From positions 1 to 64,000 of the forward strand of contig JAGFCA010000030.1 of assembly GCA_022394755.1 (NCBI GenBank): 64,000 bases of DNA, written 5' to 3'. Under the pieces are notes generated by a model. It was not told the DNA's origin, did no database searches, and saw only the letters and a program-made list of their open reading frames with translations. A program made the position numbers and the translations under genes. This stretch comes from Candidatus Poribacteria bacterium (lineage in GTDB: Bacteria > Poribacteria > WGA-4E > WGA-3G). Shown here piece after piece: positions 8,906-17,241 of this stretch (position 1 is the first letter of the stretch; every line of letters starts with the position of its first letter).

Positions 8906-9823
8906 TTAACTAAGATTCCACAACAAAACTGAATGGTCTTCGCTACCACTTGCCAAAGAACTACCATCAGGAGAAAAAGCAACACTTCTCACTGAACCTA
9001 TGTGTCCCTTTAGTTCAGATTTTAACTCTCCTGTAGAAGGATCAATTAATCGAACAGCACCATCTCTCCCACCGACAGCAATTGTACTTCCATCAGGCGA
9101 ATATGAAACACTCCATAAATAGAACTTATAGTCTGCTAATGTGCTTTTACGTTGTCCTGTGAAGGCATCCCACAAACGGACCGTACCATCAGAACTCCCA
9201 GTAACAATTGTTTCTCCCTCAGGGGAATATGCAACAGCATTGACAACGTGCGTATGCCCATTGAGTGTAACTTTAGATTTTCCCGTACCTGCTTGCCATA
9301 GAATAACAGATTCATCGGAACTCGCGGTTGCAATAGTACTTCCATCAGGAGAATAGGTAATACTTCGTACTGATCCTGCGTGTCCTTTTAATGTGGATTT
9401 AACCGATTCTGCTTCAACATCCCAAAGAATTATTAAATTGTCAGCCCCTCCGCTTGCTATGGTGCTACCATCAGGTGAATAAGCAAGTGATCGTATATGG
9501 TCAGTGTGTTCTTTTAATGTAGTTCTTGGTAATCCAGTAGAGCTATCCCATAACCACAATTCTTCATAAGTTCCAGTTGCAACAGTATCGCCATCAGGAG
9601 AATATGCTACACTCCATGCATACTCTCTATGTCCTGCCAGTAAACTTATCTCCTCTCCACTCTTTGCATCATATATCCAAGTGCCTATATCACCACAAAC
9701 AGATAGTTGTGATCCATCTGGTGAAAAAACAACATTCCCTGTAATGCTACTTTTTCCAAGTCGATATTTAGCACCATCAGGCAAATCTGTTTGCTGTGTA
9801 TCTTGACCATTATCCGTATTCAT
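8906..9823 (-). CDS. single-propeller WD40 protein, cytoplasmic
   Basis: This 305-aa protein is made almost entirely of WD40 repeats. Seven SPDG-type strands are visible at about residues 35, 77, 119, 161, 203, 245 and 287, spaced near 42 residues, which gives one closed seven-bladed propeller. Blades end in LW.(A/D/S) or RLWD as expected. There is no signal peptide or membrane segment, unlike the WD40 proteins of the 39.5-53 kb array. Even so, its N-terminus carries the same entry motif (LPDGAKYRLGK at about 15-25) and the same GTWIYD first blade. It has its own promoter and an AAAGGA ribosome site. Function is probably scaffolding; the partner is unknown. Confidence 0.9.
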   Translation of the reverse strand: MNTDNGQDTQQTDLPDGAKYRLGKSSITGNVVFSPDGSQLSVCGDIGTWIYDAKSGEEISLLAGHREYAWSVAYSPDGDTVATGTYEELWLWDSSTGLPRTTLKEHTDHIRSLAYSPDGSTIASGGADNLIILWDVEAESVKSTLKGHAGSVRSITYSPDGSTIATASSDESVILWQAGTGKSKVTLNGHTHVVNAVAYSPEGETIVTGSSDGTVRLWDAFTGQRKSTLADYKFYLWSVSYSPDGSTIAVGGRDGAVRLIDPSTGELKSELKGHIGSVRSVAFSPDGSSLASGSEDHSVLLWNLS

Positions 9824-9854
9824 ATATATTGATTCCTTTCTAAATTATGCAAAG

Positions 9855-9883
9855 AGTATATCATATCTATATATATTTATCAA
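9855..9883 (-). promoter_or_regulatory. sigma-70-type promoter for the WD40 gene
   Basis: On the minus strand TTGATA (9883-9878) and TATACT (9860-9855) are spaced by 17 bases. Each has five of six consensus bases. The gene starts about 30 bases downstream, at 9823. Confidence 0.6.
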
Positions 9884-9961
9884 TCTACGGATGGCAGGAA
9901 AGCGTGTATAGTTACAGACATTAGATGGAATTGGAAAATCAACAAATTCTATTTCTATTTA

Positions 9962-10633
9962 TTAATAAGTTAGAGGGATTTCCTCGTCGGATAACCAACG
10001 ATCTAACAGTTGTGTTAGTCCTGGATCATACTCTTTAAATTCCTCTCTGGATTTGAATTTGTGCCCTTTACCCCAGGTATACCACCGACGAACACCTTCA
10101 GCCCAATACTCATCGACAGGGTCATGATTCGGTTTTCCTATTCTCTTAATAAAGTATTCCTCTTGCCATAATCCCAATTCCATTGCTTTATTGAATGCTT
10201 GTTGTAATACTATATCATACTGTGTATCAATCTTTGATATCACAAACCCAATTGCATGCCCGAATTCATGTATAAACACATGCATGCTTGGTTTTTTCTT
10301 CCATTCAATAGAGGCAGCTAATCTTCCTGGAAACCCAAGATCATTTCGCGGTCCTATTGCCAAACCTGCCGATGTATTGAAGGAACCCTCCTTCCATCTT
10401 ACAGATGACTGGACAGATTCTTCAGGTGAAACAAGAACGCATTCATATCCTGATAAATAGTTAAGGAGATCTGGATGTTTAGAAGTTATCTTTAATATAA
10501 TCTGCTTAGCAGCACGAAATGCAGCATCAGGTATATTCTCAGAACCTGTAATTGTGATTTCTTCTACTTGCATGTATTTTATGATGAGCTTTTCAGAATT
10601 GGATGTGTTTTCATCAGGCATTTTGCTATCCAT
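9962..10633 (-). CDS. putative zinc metalloprotease-like protein
   Basis: This 223-aa protein contains a zinc-binding HEFGH at 122-126 followed by AIGF. It also has a downstream EYWAEGVRRW at about 175-184, whose Glu-179 is well placed as a third metal ligand. This arrangement resembles gluzincin-type peptidases of the anthrax-lethal-factor-like group, but I cannot assign a family securely. There is no signal peptide or membrane helix, so it is either cytoplasmic or exported by another route. The start is the ATG at 10633; a second ATG four codons later is possible. An extended -10 that overlaps the end of a MITE-like element lies about 60 bases upstream. Substrate unknown. Confidence 0.7.
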   Translation of the reverse strand: MDSKMPDENTSNSEKLIIKYMQVEEITITGSENIPDAAFRAAKQIILKITSKHPDLLNYLSGYECVLVSPEESVQSSVRWKEGSFNTSAGLAIGPRNDLGFPGRLAASIEWKKKPSMHVFIHEFGHAIGFVISKIDTQYDIVLQQAFNKAMELGLWQEEYFIKRIGKPNHDPVDEYWAEGVRRWYTWGKGHKFKSREEFKEYDPGLTQLLDRWLSDEEIPLTY

Positions 10634-10689
10634 AATAGTGACACGATTTTATGATTTTGTAATGACAATTTTGGAATTGTAACATAATT

Positions 10690-10698
10690 ATTATACCA
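10690..10698 (-). promoter_or_regulatory. extended -10 inside a MITE end
   Basis: The minus strand reads TGGTATAAT here, a perfect -10 with the TG extension, pointing at the metalloprotease-like gene. The -35 region is poor. The element overlaps the terminal repeat of the MITE-like sequence at 10694-10808, so the insertion may have supplied the promoter. Confidence 0.45.
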
Positions 10699-10808
10699 TT
10701 TCTAAAAAATAGTGTTGCATTAGAAACTTTTTGTGGAATGTAAATCTAATACGCCACAAACTAACAGTTTGTGGTACATTAAAGAGACATTTTCAATTAG
10801 AAATGGTA
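10694..10808. mobile_element. MITE-like element with 12-bp terminal inverted repeats
   Basis: TACCATTTCTAA at 10694-10705 is exactly inverted as TTAGAAATGGTA at 10797-10808. The bases TTA flank both sides and may be a target duplication. Inside sits a perfect hairpin: CCACAAACT (10754-10762), loop AAC, AGTTTGTGG (10766-10774). The element is about 115 bp and has no coding frame, so any transposase would have to act in trans. Confidence 0.5.
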
Positions 10809-10893
10809 TTATAATATATACCACGCCGATCCACCGCACCCCAAGATAATAGCGAATGATATCTGGTAATGATGAGTGTAAAACAATATGATA

Positions 10894-12807
10894 TTATCCC
10901 GGCAAAGCGTTGTGGTAATTCACTCCGGTAAATATTCCAAGAACCATCCATGCCCCAATGATTCCAAACTCGCCAATAATGAGTCCCATGAATACGGGTC
11001 GTAGTCTTCTATAGTATCCAATACCTCCTGCTTTGAGGATTAAATACTTTAATAGCCAACCAACAAACATACATGACCATAAGAAATATGATGAATAAAC
11101 AGCACCCATGACATATCCAATTGGGTGTATTTGCCACCACATGAATTGGCGCTGCATTACCAATAAAAATGATGTAATCCCTGCCCCTACTAACATACTA
11201 TATGCTTCACCCATTTTTGGATCTTTTGGATATTGGATTAGAGATACCATATGATTGAAGTATCTCGGAGCACCAACAAAGGGACCGTGCTGTAAATTCA
11301 AACCTCCTTTTTCATAAATCAATGGGAGTGATGCTACATAAGAAACCCCAATTGCAACAACTATAGACATTGCCATTGCAAAGAACAGACTTTTTCGTTT
11401 CAATCCTACTGGGTCTGCTGCTTTAAATCCATGCAATACACTCGGCATTAATATCCCACCCCAATCCCTCATCATGACTCTTTGAAAACCTAATAGTGCT
11501 AAACTATTGGCGTTTATAATTCTTGAACCCGTGATAATCTCAAAATATTCTACAGGATACATCGGTGCTTGTATGAGTAGCATCCCACCGTTTACTACCA
11601 TCCAAGACAATGCTGTTGAAGCAATAAGAAAGAGTATGATGATACTACAAGCAACCCAAAAAGACATACCTGCATAAACACATAAGACAGTAAGCAATAG
11701 AAAACTAAGGATTCCTCCAAAGAATGCACTTCTATAGGAAATCACCTCATTAGAGTCATCAATTAATGAAGTAGAATTAGAAGATTGGAACGATTTGACT
11801 ATAATATCTTTGATATGTGCGCGACTGTTTATGAGAAAAGCTATAACCATTATTACATACGCAGCCATGGTTTGACCTCTGGCACTTATCCAAGGACTGA
11901 TGGGAATTGCAAAAGCGTTTATGATGATATATTGTAACTTAAAGAATAGAAAGAAAAACCAACAACTAAATGAAATTTCTGTTGCCAGAAAGTAGGTTAT
12001 TCCTATCACAGAGAAGTATAAGAAGAATCTAAATTGTGGCCACCACCTCATCACAATCCATGGACGTTCAGTGAAGGGTTTGTATAAATCGTATCTATTT
12101 GGAATAGATGGAATAGCAGGAAAATATTCATGCAATCCATTTAGTAGATGAAATGCTGCTGCAATACCGAAACCTATCCAGATGAGTCGTTTCTTGAAGA
12201 CACCATTTAGTTTTATATTACCAGATGTTTGTTGAACCATCTCTACAGGAATGGATACGAGAGGGAATACATACCTTTCACGTTCTACCCACTGTTTCCT
12301 TATGACAATGGAAACGCAGATTGTTAGGCAATATAATAAGAGTATGAAAACAGACCAGACAAGGATAGGCTTTATCCATAATACCCATGGGACGGTGGAT
12401 TCACCTTCATAGAAATTTGTAACAGCTTGCTTATCCCAAACAATCAGCCATTCAGGAAAGTGGGAATGGAGCGTCTCTGCCCATTCATTTTCTGGAGTGG
12501 CGAAATATACTGGTGCGGCTAAATAGGGAAGAAGAAAACCTATCATTCCTTTTGATGGAATTGCTGAACTAACTACCATCATCACCCAGATTACAATCAG
12601 CTCTTTGGGATTTAACAATGCTCGTGGTAGAACATTCTTAATGATTGGATTGACAAGTAAGGCAAGGAATATTAGGGTGAATACAGCGCCTAAAGGGAAG
12701 TGATTTCCTGCGATATCTGTCCCTTGAAGGTAGTAATCATTGTAGGGTGTAATTGCAGTCTGTAAGATGACAAGAGCTAAACCGATGAGTATGCTTCTAA
12801 CAGTCAT
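10894..12807 (-). CDS. DUF6785-type polytopic membrane protein
   Basis: This 637-aa protein is largely hydrophobic, with a dozen or more predicted membrane helices spread over its whole length and few long soluble loops. The N-terminus starts directly with a helix and continues with NPKELIVIWVMM near 88 and an acidic loop around 130. I recognise it as resembling the DUF6785/DUF6784 proteins seen in Planctomycetes, Lentisphaerae and Poribacteria, whose function is unknown. The start has an AAGGTG ribosome site. An extended -10 promoter lies about 120 bp upstream. The gene follows a sulfatase gene on the same strand, separated by a long inverted repeat. A transport role is plausible but not shown. 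Confidence 0.75.
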   Translation of the reverse strand: MTVRSILIGLALVILQTAITPYNDYYLQGTDIAGNHFPLGAVFTLIFLALLVNPIIKNVLPRALLNPKELIVIWVMMVVSSAIPSKGMIGFLLPYLAAPVYFATPENEWAETLHSHFPEWLIVWDKQAVTNFYEGESTVPWVLWIKPILVWSVFILLLYCLTICVSIVIRKQWVERERYVFPLVSIPVEMVQQTSGNIKLNGVFKKRLIWIGFGIAAAFHLLNGLHEYFPAIPSIPNRYDLYKPFTERPWIVMRWWPQFRFFLYFSVIGITYFLATEISFSCWFFFLFFKLQYIIINAFAIPISPWISARGQTMAAYVIMVIAFLINSRAHIKDIIVKSFQSSNSTSLIDDSNEVISYRSAFFGGILSFLLLTVLCVYAGMSFWVACSIIILFLIASTALSWMVVNGGMLLIQAPMYPVEYFEIITGSRIINANSLALLGFQRVMMRDWGGILMPSVLHGFKAADPVGLKRKSLFFAMAMSIVVAIGVSYVASLPLIYEKGGLNLQHGPFVGAPRYFNHMVSLIQYPKDPKMGEAYSMLVGAGITSFLLVMQRQFMWWQIHPIGYVMGAVYSSYFLWSCMFVGWLLKYLILKAGGIGYYRRLRPVFMGLIIGEFGIIGAWMVLGIFTGVNYHNALPG

Positions 12808-12848
12808 CTATTCGCACCTTGCTATGAAATCTATTACCAATTTGTAAA

Positions 12849-12895
12849 GAAGTATAGATTCTAAAATATCAATAATATTGTAGAATCTATACTTC
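12849..12895. repeat. perfect 15-bp inverted repeat
   Basis: GAAGTATAGATTCTA (12849-12863) is followed by a 17-base loop and its exact complement TAGAATCTATACTTC (12881-12895). It lies after the sulfatase stop and in the leader of the DUF6785-type gene. It could act as a terminator without a U-tract, a leader RNA structure, or the trace of a mobile element. Confidence 0.65.
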
Positions 12896-12929
12896 AGAAT
12901 ATTGGATTTATCCAAATCTGGACTTTCGT

Positions 12930-12957
12930 ATTATACCATATTAGGATGGGTATACAA
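12930..12957 (-). promoter_or_regulatory. extended -10 promoter for the DUF6785-type gene
   Basis: The minus strand reads TGGTATAAT with the -10 at 12935-12930. A weak TTGTAT -35 lies at 12957-12952 with 16-base spacing. The transcript would include the long inverted repeat at 12849-12895 in its leader. Confidence 0.45.
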
Positions 12958-12974
12958 TAGTTTTTATTCTAATG

Positions 12975-14435
12975 TTAATGGGAAGCGACGCGTGGTATCA
13001 TTTGTGGGTGTGCATAAACAGTTGCGTCGAAACTTTTCTGCATCAGTTCCCATTTGATGTCCTGATATTCATTATCCTCAGAGAGATCATGATGTTCCCA
13101 AGGATCGTTTCGGAGATCATAGAGTTCACATATATCTTTTTGGTGATATACGACGAGTTTCCATCGACTATCTCTATACATTGTGGCATGGGTTTGGTCG
13201 GGTGTTGCTAACGCGCCGAAGAATTCTGACCGGACAGCTTCACGGTGTTCATTGTGGAAAACAGTACCACGCATAATTTGATTGAGCGGTTTACCTTGTA
13301 CATAATAAGGAATATCAATTTCTAACAGTTCATACAGCGTGGGGACAATGTCTGTAAGCTCAACAAGGTCATGACTATATACACCAGCGAGAAAATGGGT
13401 TGGCATTGAAATGATGAGTGGAACCCTAACTAATCCTTCGTAAAAACGGCAGCCTTTGTATACAAGTCCGTGGTCACCGAGAGATTCACCATGATCGGAA
13501 GTAAATATTATGATAGTGTTATCCCTAAGATCTTCAGCATCGAGAAAATCCAAAATTCGTCCAAACTCATGGTCTACCTGTTCAATCATAGCATAATAAG
13601 AAGCCTGAATTTGTTTTCCATCAAACTCGGATGGATGTGTTGCCTTAGATTGAAAATCAATCCCAGCCTCAGTTAATTTATTCTGAAATGTTATATCGCT
13701 TTCTTGAAAGTAAGGACCGGGTAAAGATTCTGGTTCATAACGTCGGTAATATTCCCATGGAGCATCAAACCCTGGATGAGGATCGAATGGATTGATATTT
13801 AGCATCCATGGTTGATCCTTTTTTCTATTTTTCTTTATGAATTCAATTGCCTTTTCTGTACACCAGTAGGTCTGATGAAGATGGGGTGGAATGTTGTCAG
13901 AATCAGGTGTAGGTTCAGGAAATAGTCCGGTTTTCTTTTTTGGATTTTGGTTGACTACTCTCTGTTTCAATAGGTCAGCTAAGTCTGCTCCTTGTTCGCG
14001 TACCCACTCAGCATATTCGTGTCCAAAAGCATGGGGTTTGCCATGGTCGTGGCTATATTGAAAATACCTATACCCGTCGTTAACCCGGTTTTCTTGTGAA
14101 TCAAAAGCACTTGCAAGATGTAGTTTTCCTATTAATCCACAATCGTATCCCTCTTGTGCGAGAACATGAGAAATCAGTCGGTCTTCATAATATTCCGGAA
14201 AATCGGGATTACCATTTCCAGTAACACTCAAAGCTGACGGATACATACCGGTCATGAAACTTGCGCGTGAAGGAGTACAGATTGGGGATTGACAATATGC
14301 ATGCGTAAATGTGACTGATTTACGAACAAATTCATTTAGTCTGGGTGTACGAATATGTTTATTCCCTAATGCTCCAATGGTATCGAATCGTTGTTGATCT
14401 GTACAATACCATAAAATATTGGGTCGTTTATCCAT
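12975..14435 (-). CDS. sulfatase (type I, formylglycine-dependent)
   Basis: This 486-aa protein is an arylsulfatase-superfamily enzyme that hydrolyses sulfate esters. Its active-site motif C-T-P-S-R is intact at 53-57, with Cys-53 the residue converted to formylglycine. The N-terminal metal site is PNILWYCTDQQR at 5-16, and a later metal motif TSDHGESLGDHGL is near 300. There is no signal peptide, so it is probably cytoplasmic or exported unconventionally. The anaerobic or aerobic maturase is not in this window. Sulfatases are abundant in sponge- and alga-associated bacteria that consume sulfated glycans; the real substrate here is unknown. No strong ribosome site is seen, but an extended -10 (TGGTATAAG) lies about 35 bases upstream. 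Confidence 0.95.
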   Translation of the reverse strand: MDKRPNILWYCTDQQRFDTIGALGNKHIRTPRLNEFVRKSVTFTHAYCQSPICTPSRASFMTGMYPSALSVTGNGNPDFPEYYEDRLISHVLAQEGYDCGLIGKLHLASAFDSQENRVNDGYRYFQYSHDHGKPHAFGHEYAEWVREQGADLADLLKQRVVNQNPKKKTGLFPEPTPDSDNIPPHLHQTYWCTEKAIEFIKKNRKKDQPWMLNINPFDPHPGFDAPWEYYRRYEPESLPGPYFQESDITFQNKLTEAGIDFQSKATHPSEFDGKQIQASYYAMIEQVDHEFGRILDFLDAEDLRDNTIIIFTSDHGESLGDHGLVYKGCRFYEGLVRVPLIISMPTHFLAGVYSHDLVELTDIVPTLYELLEIDIPYYVQGKPLNQIMRGTVFHNEHREAVRSEFFGALATPDQTHATMYRDSRWKLVVYHQKDICELYDLRNDPWEHHDLSEDNEYQDIKWELMQKSFDATVYAHPQMIPRVASH

Positions 14436-14514
14436 ATTTGGGTTCCATCTTGTTAGTGTCTTATTTACTTATACCATTAACATCAATTTAATATAAATAT
14501 GTCGTATCCAAGTC

Positions 14515-14539
14515 GGTAGGTTAGGAAACCGAACCTACC
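14515..14539. repeat. hairpin GGTAGGTT/AACCTACC
   Basis: GGTAGGTT at 14515-14522 pairs with AACCTACC at 14532-14539 across a 9-base loop. A degraded relative (GGTTAGAAACCGGACCTACC) lies near 28146-28165, so this is probably a dispersed palindrome. Confidence 0.5.
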
Positions 14540-14555
14540 AAACCTATATGTAGTA

Positions 14556-14591
14556 TTTTATAATAATGAAGTTCATATCATTATTATAAAA
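14556..14591. repeat. perfect 14-bp inverted repeat
   Basis: TTTTATAATAATGA (14556-14569) and TCATTATTATAAAA (14578-14591) form a perfect stem with an 8-base loop. It lies downstream of the 14781-17210 gene and upstream of the sulfatase gene, so it may act as the terminator of the four-gene group that ends at 14781. Confidence 0.55.
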
Positions 14592-14780
14592 CTCACAGTA
14601 ATTTTAGTCATTGAAAATAGTATAACAGTTTGTGTAGTATTTCAAGACATAAATGTCACTCAATCATGTGAGTATCAATTATAGAAATGGTAATATATTC
14701 AAAAGTATTCGAGAAGGATATGAAATAAAAATCGTTATTTCCGATGGGAATCGTTTGGTATGGAAAACGATTAACGGAGA

Positions 14781-17210
14781 TTATCGATCAGTACTAAATG
14801 CGGGTTCTTTTGCTGGACGGACAACCCAATCCGCGAAGACGGATTTGAATGATTTTGCTTTTTCGCCAAAATGGATATATTGTATGTTTTGAAGTGGAAT
14901 AGATATATCTCCATAAATAGCGGATGTGCCTACCAGTCTTTCACCCTTCACTTCATTAGGTTGAAAAATGACTATAGGATTATGAATCAGAGCGAATCGA
15001 ATTTCTGATAAAGACTTATTCTCTTTATTAGGTATGAGGGAATCTTTTTTCACAGTTTCTTGTTGATTTTGAATTTTTACATTATCAGCCTTCTCGTCAC
15101 TAATATCTACAATCCGTGCAATTCTGTTTATTGGAATAGTGGATATCTTTAATTTAGATTCAAACTGTATTGTTTGACCGTTTAAATTTAATAAAGTTCC
15201 ACGTTTTATATCACCATTATTTGCTATGAGTAAATGTTTTGGCGGATTATCACGACTAAACCGAGGTACAATTAATGCTCGTAGTAATTTCTTGTCTAAT
15301 TTATCAGCTTTTGTCTCAAGTGGATCAAATAATAATTGAACCCCGCGTTTTAGTATTTCAGCATCGTTTTCATTCGCATTTCCATCAAGAACGAATTTGG
15401 CATTCCCAGATATAACCTTGTTTTCATGTAGTATTATTCTTACTTCACCTTCAATTTCCCTCATTATATCTGCTTCAATAATTCTTCCATCTTCAAGAAT
15501 AATCCGATGTTTATCTCCACCCGTAATAGTAATTGGGTTTCGATTTTCTTTTCTCCCATGTGTTTTGCCACGCGTAAACTCAAGTCCTTTGACAAAGTCT
15601 GCTTTTATGGTAGTGGTTTTTAAGAGAGGGGATTCCATTTCAATATTAGTCTTATCATAAGAAACAATTTTACATGGTATAACTTCACCATTTTTCAGAT
15701 GTAAAAGATGTGGAAATCTCTTAATATCAAAAGATTGTAATCTTGAAACACTCTTGTTATTGCGTTGAATACGTAATGATCTTAAGTTAGCCAGTCTAAG
15801 TGGTGTCATCCCACCAACAGGTTTCCATTTAATTAGAGAAGGATCAGTGTTATCAAAGAAGACGTGTCCTTTTAAACTACCTGTTTGAAAGAACATTTTA
15901 TCAAAATCTCCAGTATCCCGTTTTGTAATTGTCTTTGAATGAAAAAGGAGTCTTTCTACACCATCATACGAACAAGATATTGGTTCAGTAGTAAATGCTG
16001 TATTTAGAATAACGATATCTGAATTGAGTCTTTCAATCTTACCTGAAATATTTGTGCCGTCAATATATGTCAATGCAGCGTGTTTATCAATTGGAGTCCT
16101 TTTCATACCTGGATGTATAACTCTATCTACATCAAGCAGTTTAATATCCTTTTTAACTCCATCAACATTCTTGACATAGGAAATCCCATTTTCAACATAC
16201 AGTTTTCCATAAAGTACTTCACCATTCATCATATGAACACGTTGTTTCGTAAAATCAACTTTTTCAATATTTGTAAACTCAGATTGACTATAAACCCGTA
16301 ATCGTTGTATTGTTAGGTCGTTTCCACGATTATATACATAGACACCTGCTGATTCAACTGTCTGTTCGACATCATTTAATTCAAGTAGAAGGTTACCATT
16401 CTGATCAAATAGTTTTAGGAGTTGATTTGCTTGATCGTATGCCAACCTTAATCTGAAACTTCTTCGATCAGGTTCAATTTTCAAGATGGATTCAAAAAGT
16501 GTTCCTTGAACAACGACGAGTTCATTTACCCAAGTTTCAATGCGTAAAGCTTCATATAGATTCTTACCAAGAGAGAAAACAAAACCGGGTGGTCGGAGAG
16601 TCGATGATACTTCAAAATCGATTTCAAATCCTTCTGGCCATTCAATAGGATAGAATATGTTTGATTTTTGTTTGTTTGTTTGTGGATGTCCTGCACGACC
16701 ACTATTCCAATCTTTATGTTGAAGTGAATTCGTCTGATTTTGTCTGTTGATATTTTTGTTTTTGGCATTTACACTCCAAGAAGATAAATGTGCCCCATCA
16801 AATAACAGTCTTGAATGTTCACGATTTTCCCATGAATAAATAGCAGAACGTTTTAAACGGAATTCTCCCATACGCTTACTTTTACACAGCAAAGTATCAT
16901 CATCAGAATCAATTATATCTACAATAAATGAATCACCCATAACTGTACCTATACGGAAAGTTTCTGTTACCTCTACTGGTCTTTGAGGGAATACAATGGA
17001 ATTTATAGCTTTAGTATCAATAACTAACTCATCAGAAAAGAATGGAGATGACCATCGAATGAAATCGTCTTCACCTTGAATTAACTCTCCAATTAGAGAA
17101 TCACCATTATTCCAGTGTAAATGTGCTTCCTGTGCCAAAATAGTCGCAGGTAACCCCAGTCCAGACACCAATATAAAACTAATGACATATTGAATTAGGC
17201 ACTTTCTCAT
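14781..17210 (-). CDS. secreted multi-repeat beta protein with NGD..G modules
   Basis: I do not recognise a named family. The 809-aa product has a signal peptide (residues 1-27, ending ILAQ). About eight copies of a beta-rich module follow, each built as hydrophobic-NG(D/E)-x-x-x-G-x-L, then I.hxS, then an I..I..I.F end. Examples begin near residues 31, 340, 390, 450, 520, 570, 660 and 745. Between the first and second copies lies a segment of about 170 residues (LFDG...WS near 135 to about 320) resembling a DUF1080/LamG-like jelly-roll sugar-binding domain. The start at 17210 was chosen because GGAGGG sits six bases upstream; an upstream frame extension overlaps the preceding gene. It is the last gene of a four-gene group. 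Confidence 0.7.
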   Translation of the reverse strand: MRKCLIQYVISFILVSGLGLPATILAQEAHLHWNNGDSLIGELIQGEDDFIRWSSPFFSDELVIDTKAINSIVFPQRPVEVTETFRIGTVMGDSFIVDIIDSDDDTLLCKSKRMGEFRLKRSAIYSWENREHSRLLFDGAHLSSWSVNAKNKNINRQNQTNSLQHKDWNSGRAGHPQTNKQKSNIFYPIEWPEGFEIDFEVSSTLRPPGFVFSLGKNLYEALRIETWVNELVVVQGTLFESILKIEPDRRSFRLRLAYDQANQLLKLFDQNGNLLLELNDVEQTVESAGVYVYNRGNDLTIQRLRVYSQSEFTNIEKVDFTKQRVHMMNGEVLYGKLYVENGISYVKNVDGVKKDIKLLDVDRVIHPGMKRTPIDKHAALTYIDGTNISGKIERLNSDIVILNTAFTTEPISCSYDGVERLLFHSKTITKRDTGDFDKMFFQTGSLKGHVFFDNTDPSLIKWKPVGGMTPLRLANLRSLRIQRNNKSVSRLQSFDIKRFPHLLHLKNGEVIPCKIVSYDKTNIEMESPLLKTTTIKADFVKGLEFTRGKTHGRKENRNPITITGGDKHRIILEDGRIIEADIMREIEGEVRIILHENKVISGNAKFVLDGNANENDAEILKRGVQLLFDPLETKADKLDKKLLRALIVPRFSRDNPPKHLLIANNGDIKRGTLLNLNGQTIQFESKLKISTIPINRIARIVDISDEKADNVKIQNQQETVKKDSLIPNKENKSLSEIRFALIHNPIVIFQPNEVKGERLVGTSAIYGDISIPLQNIQYIHFGEKAKSFKSVFADWVVRPAKEPAFSTDR

Positions 17211-17241
17211 TATTCCCTCCGAATTAGATAAGCATTTAGTA

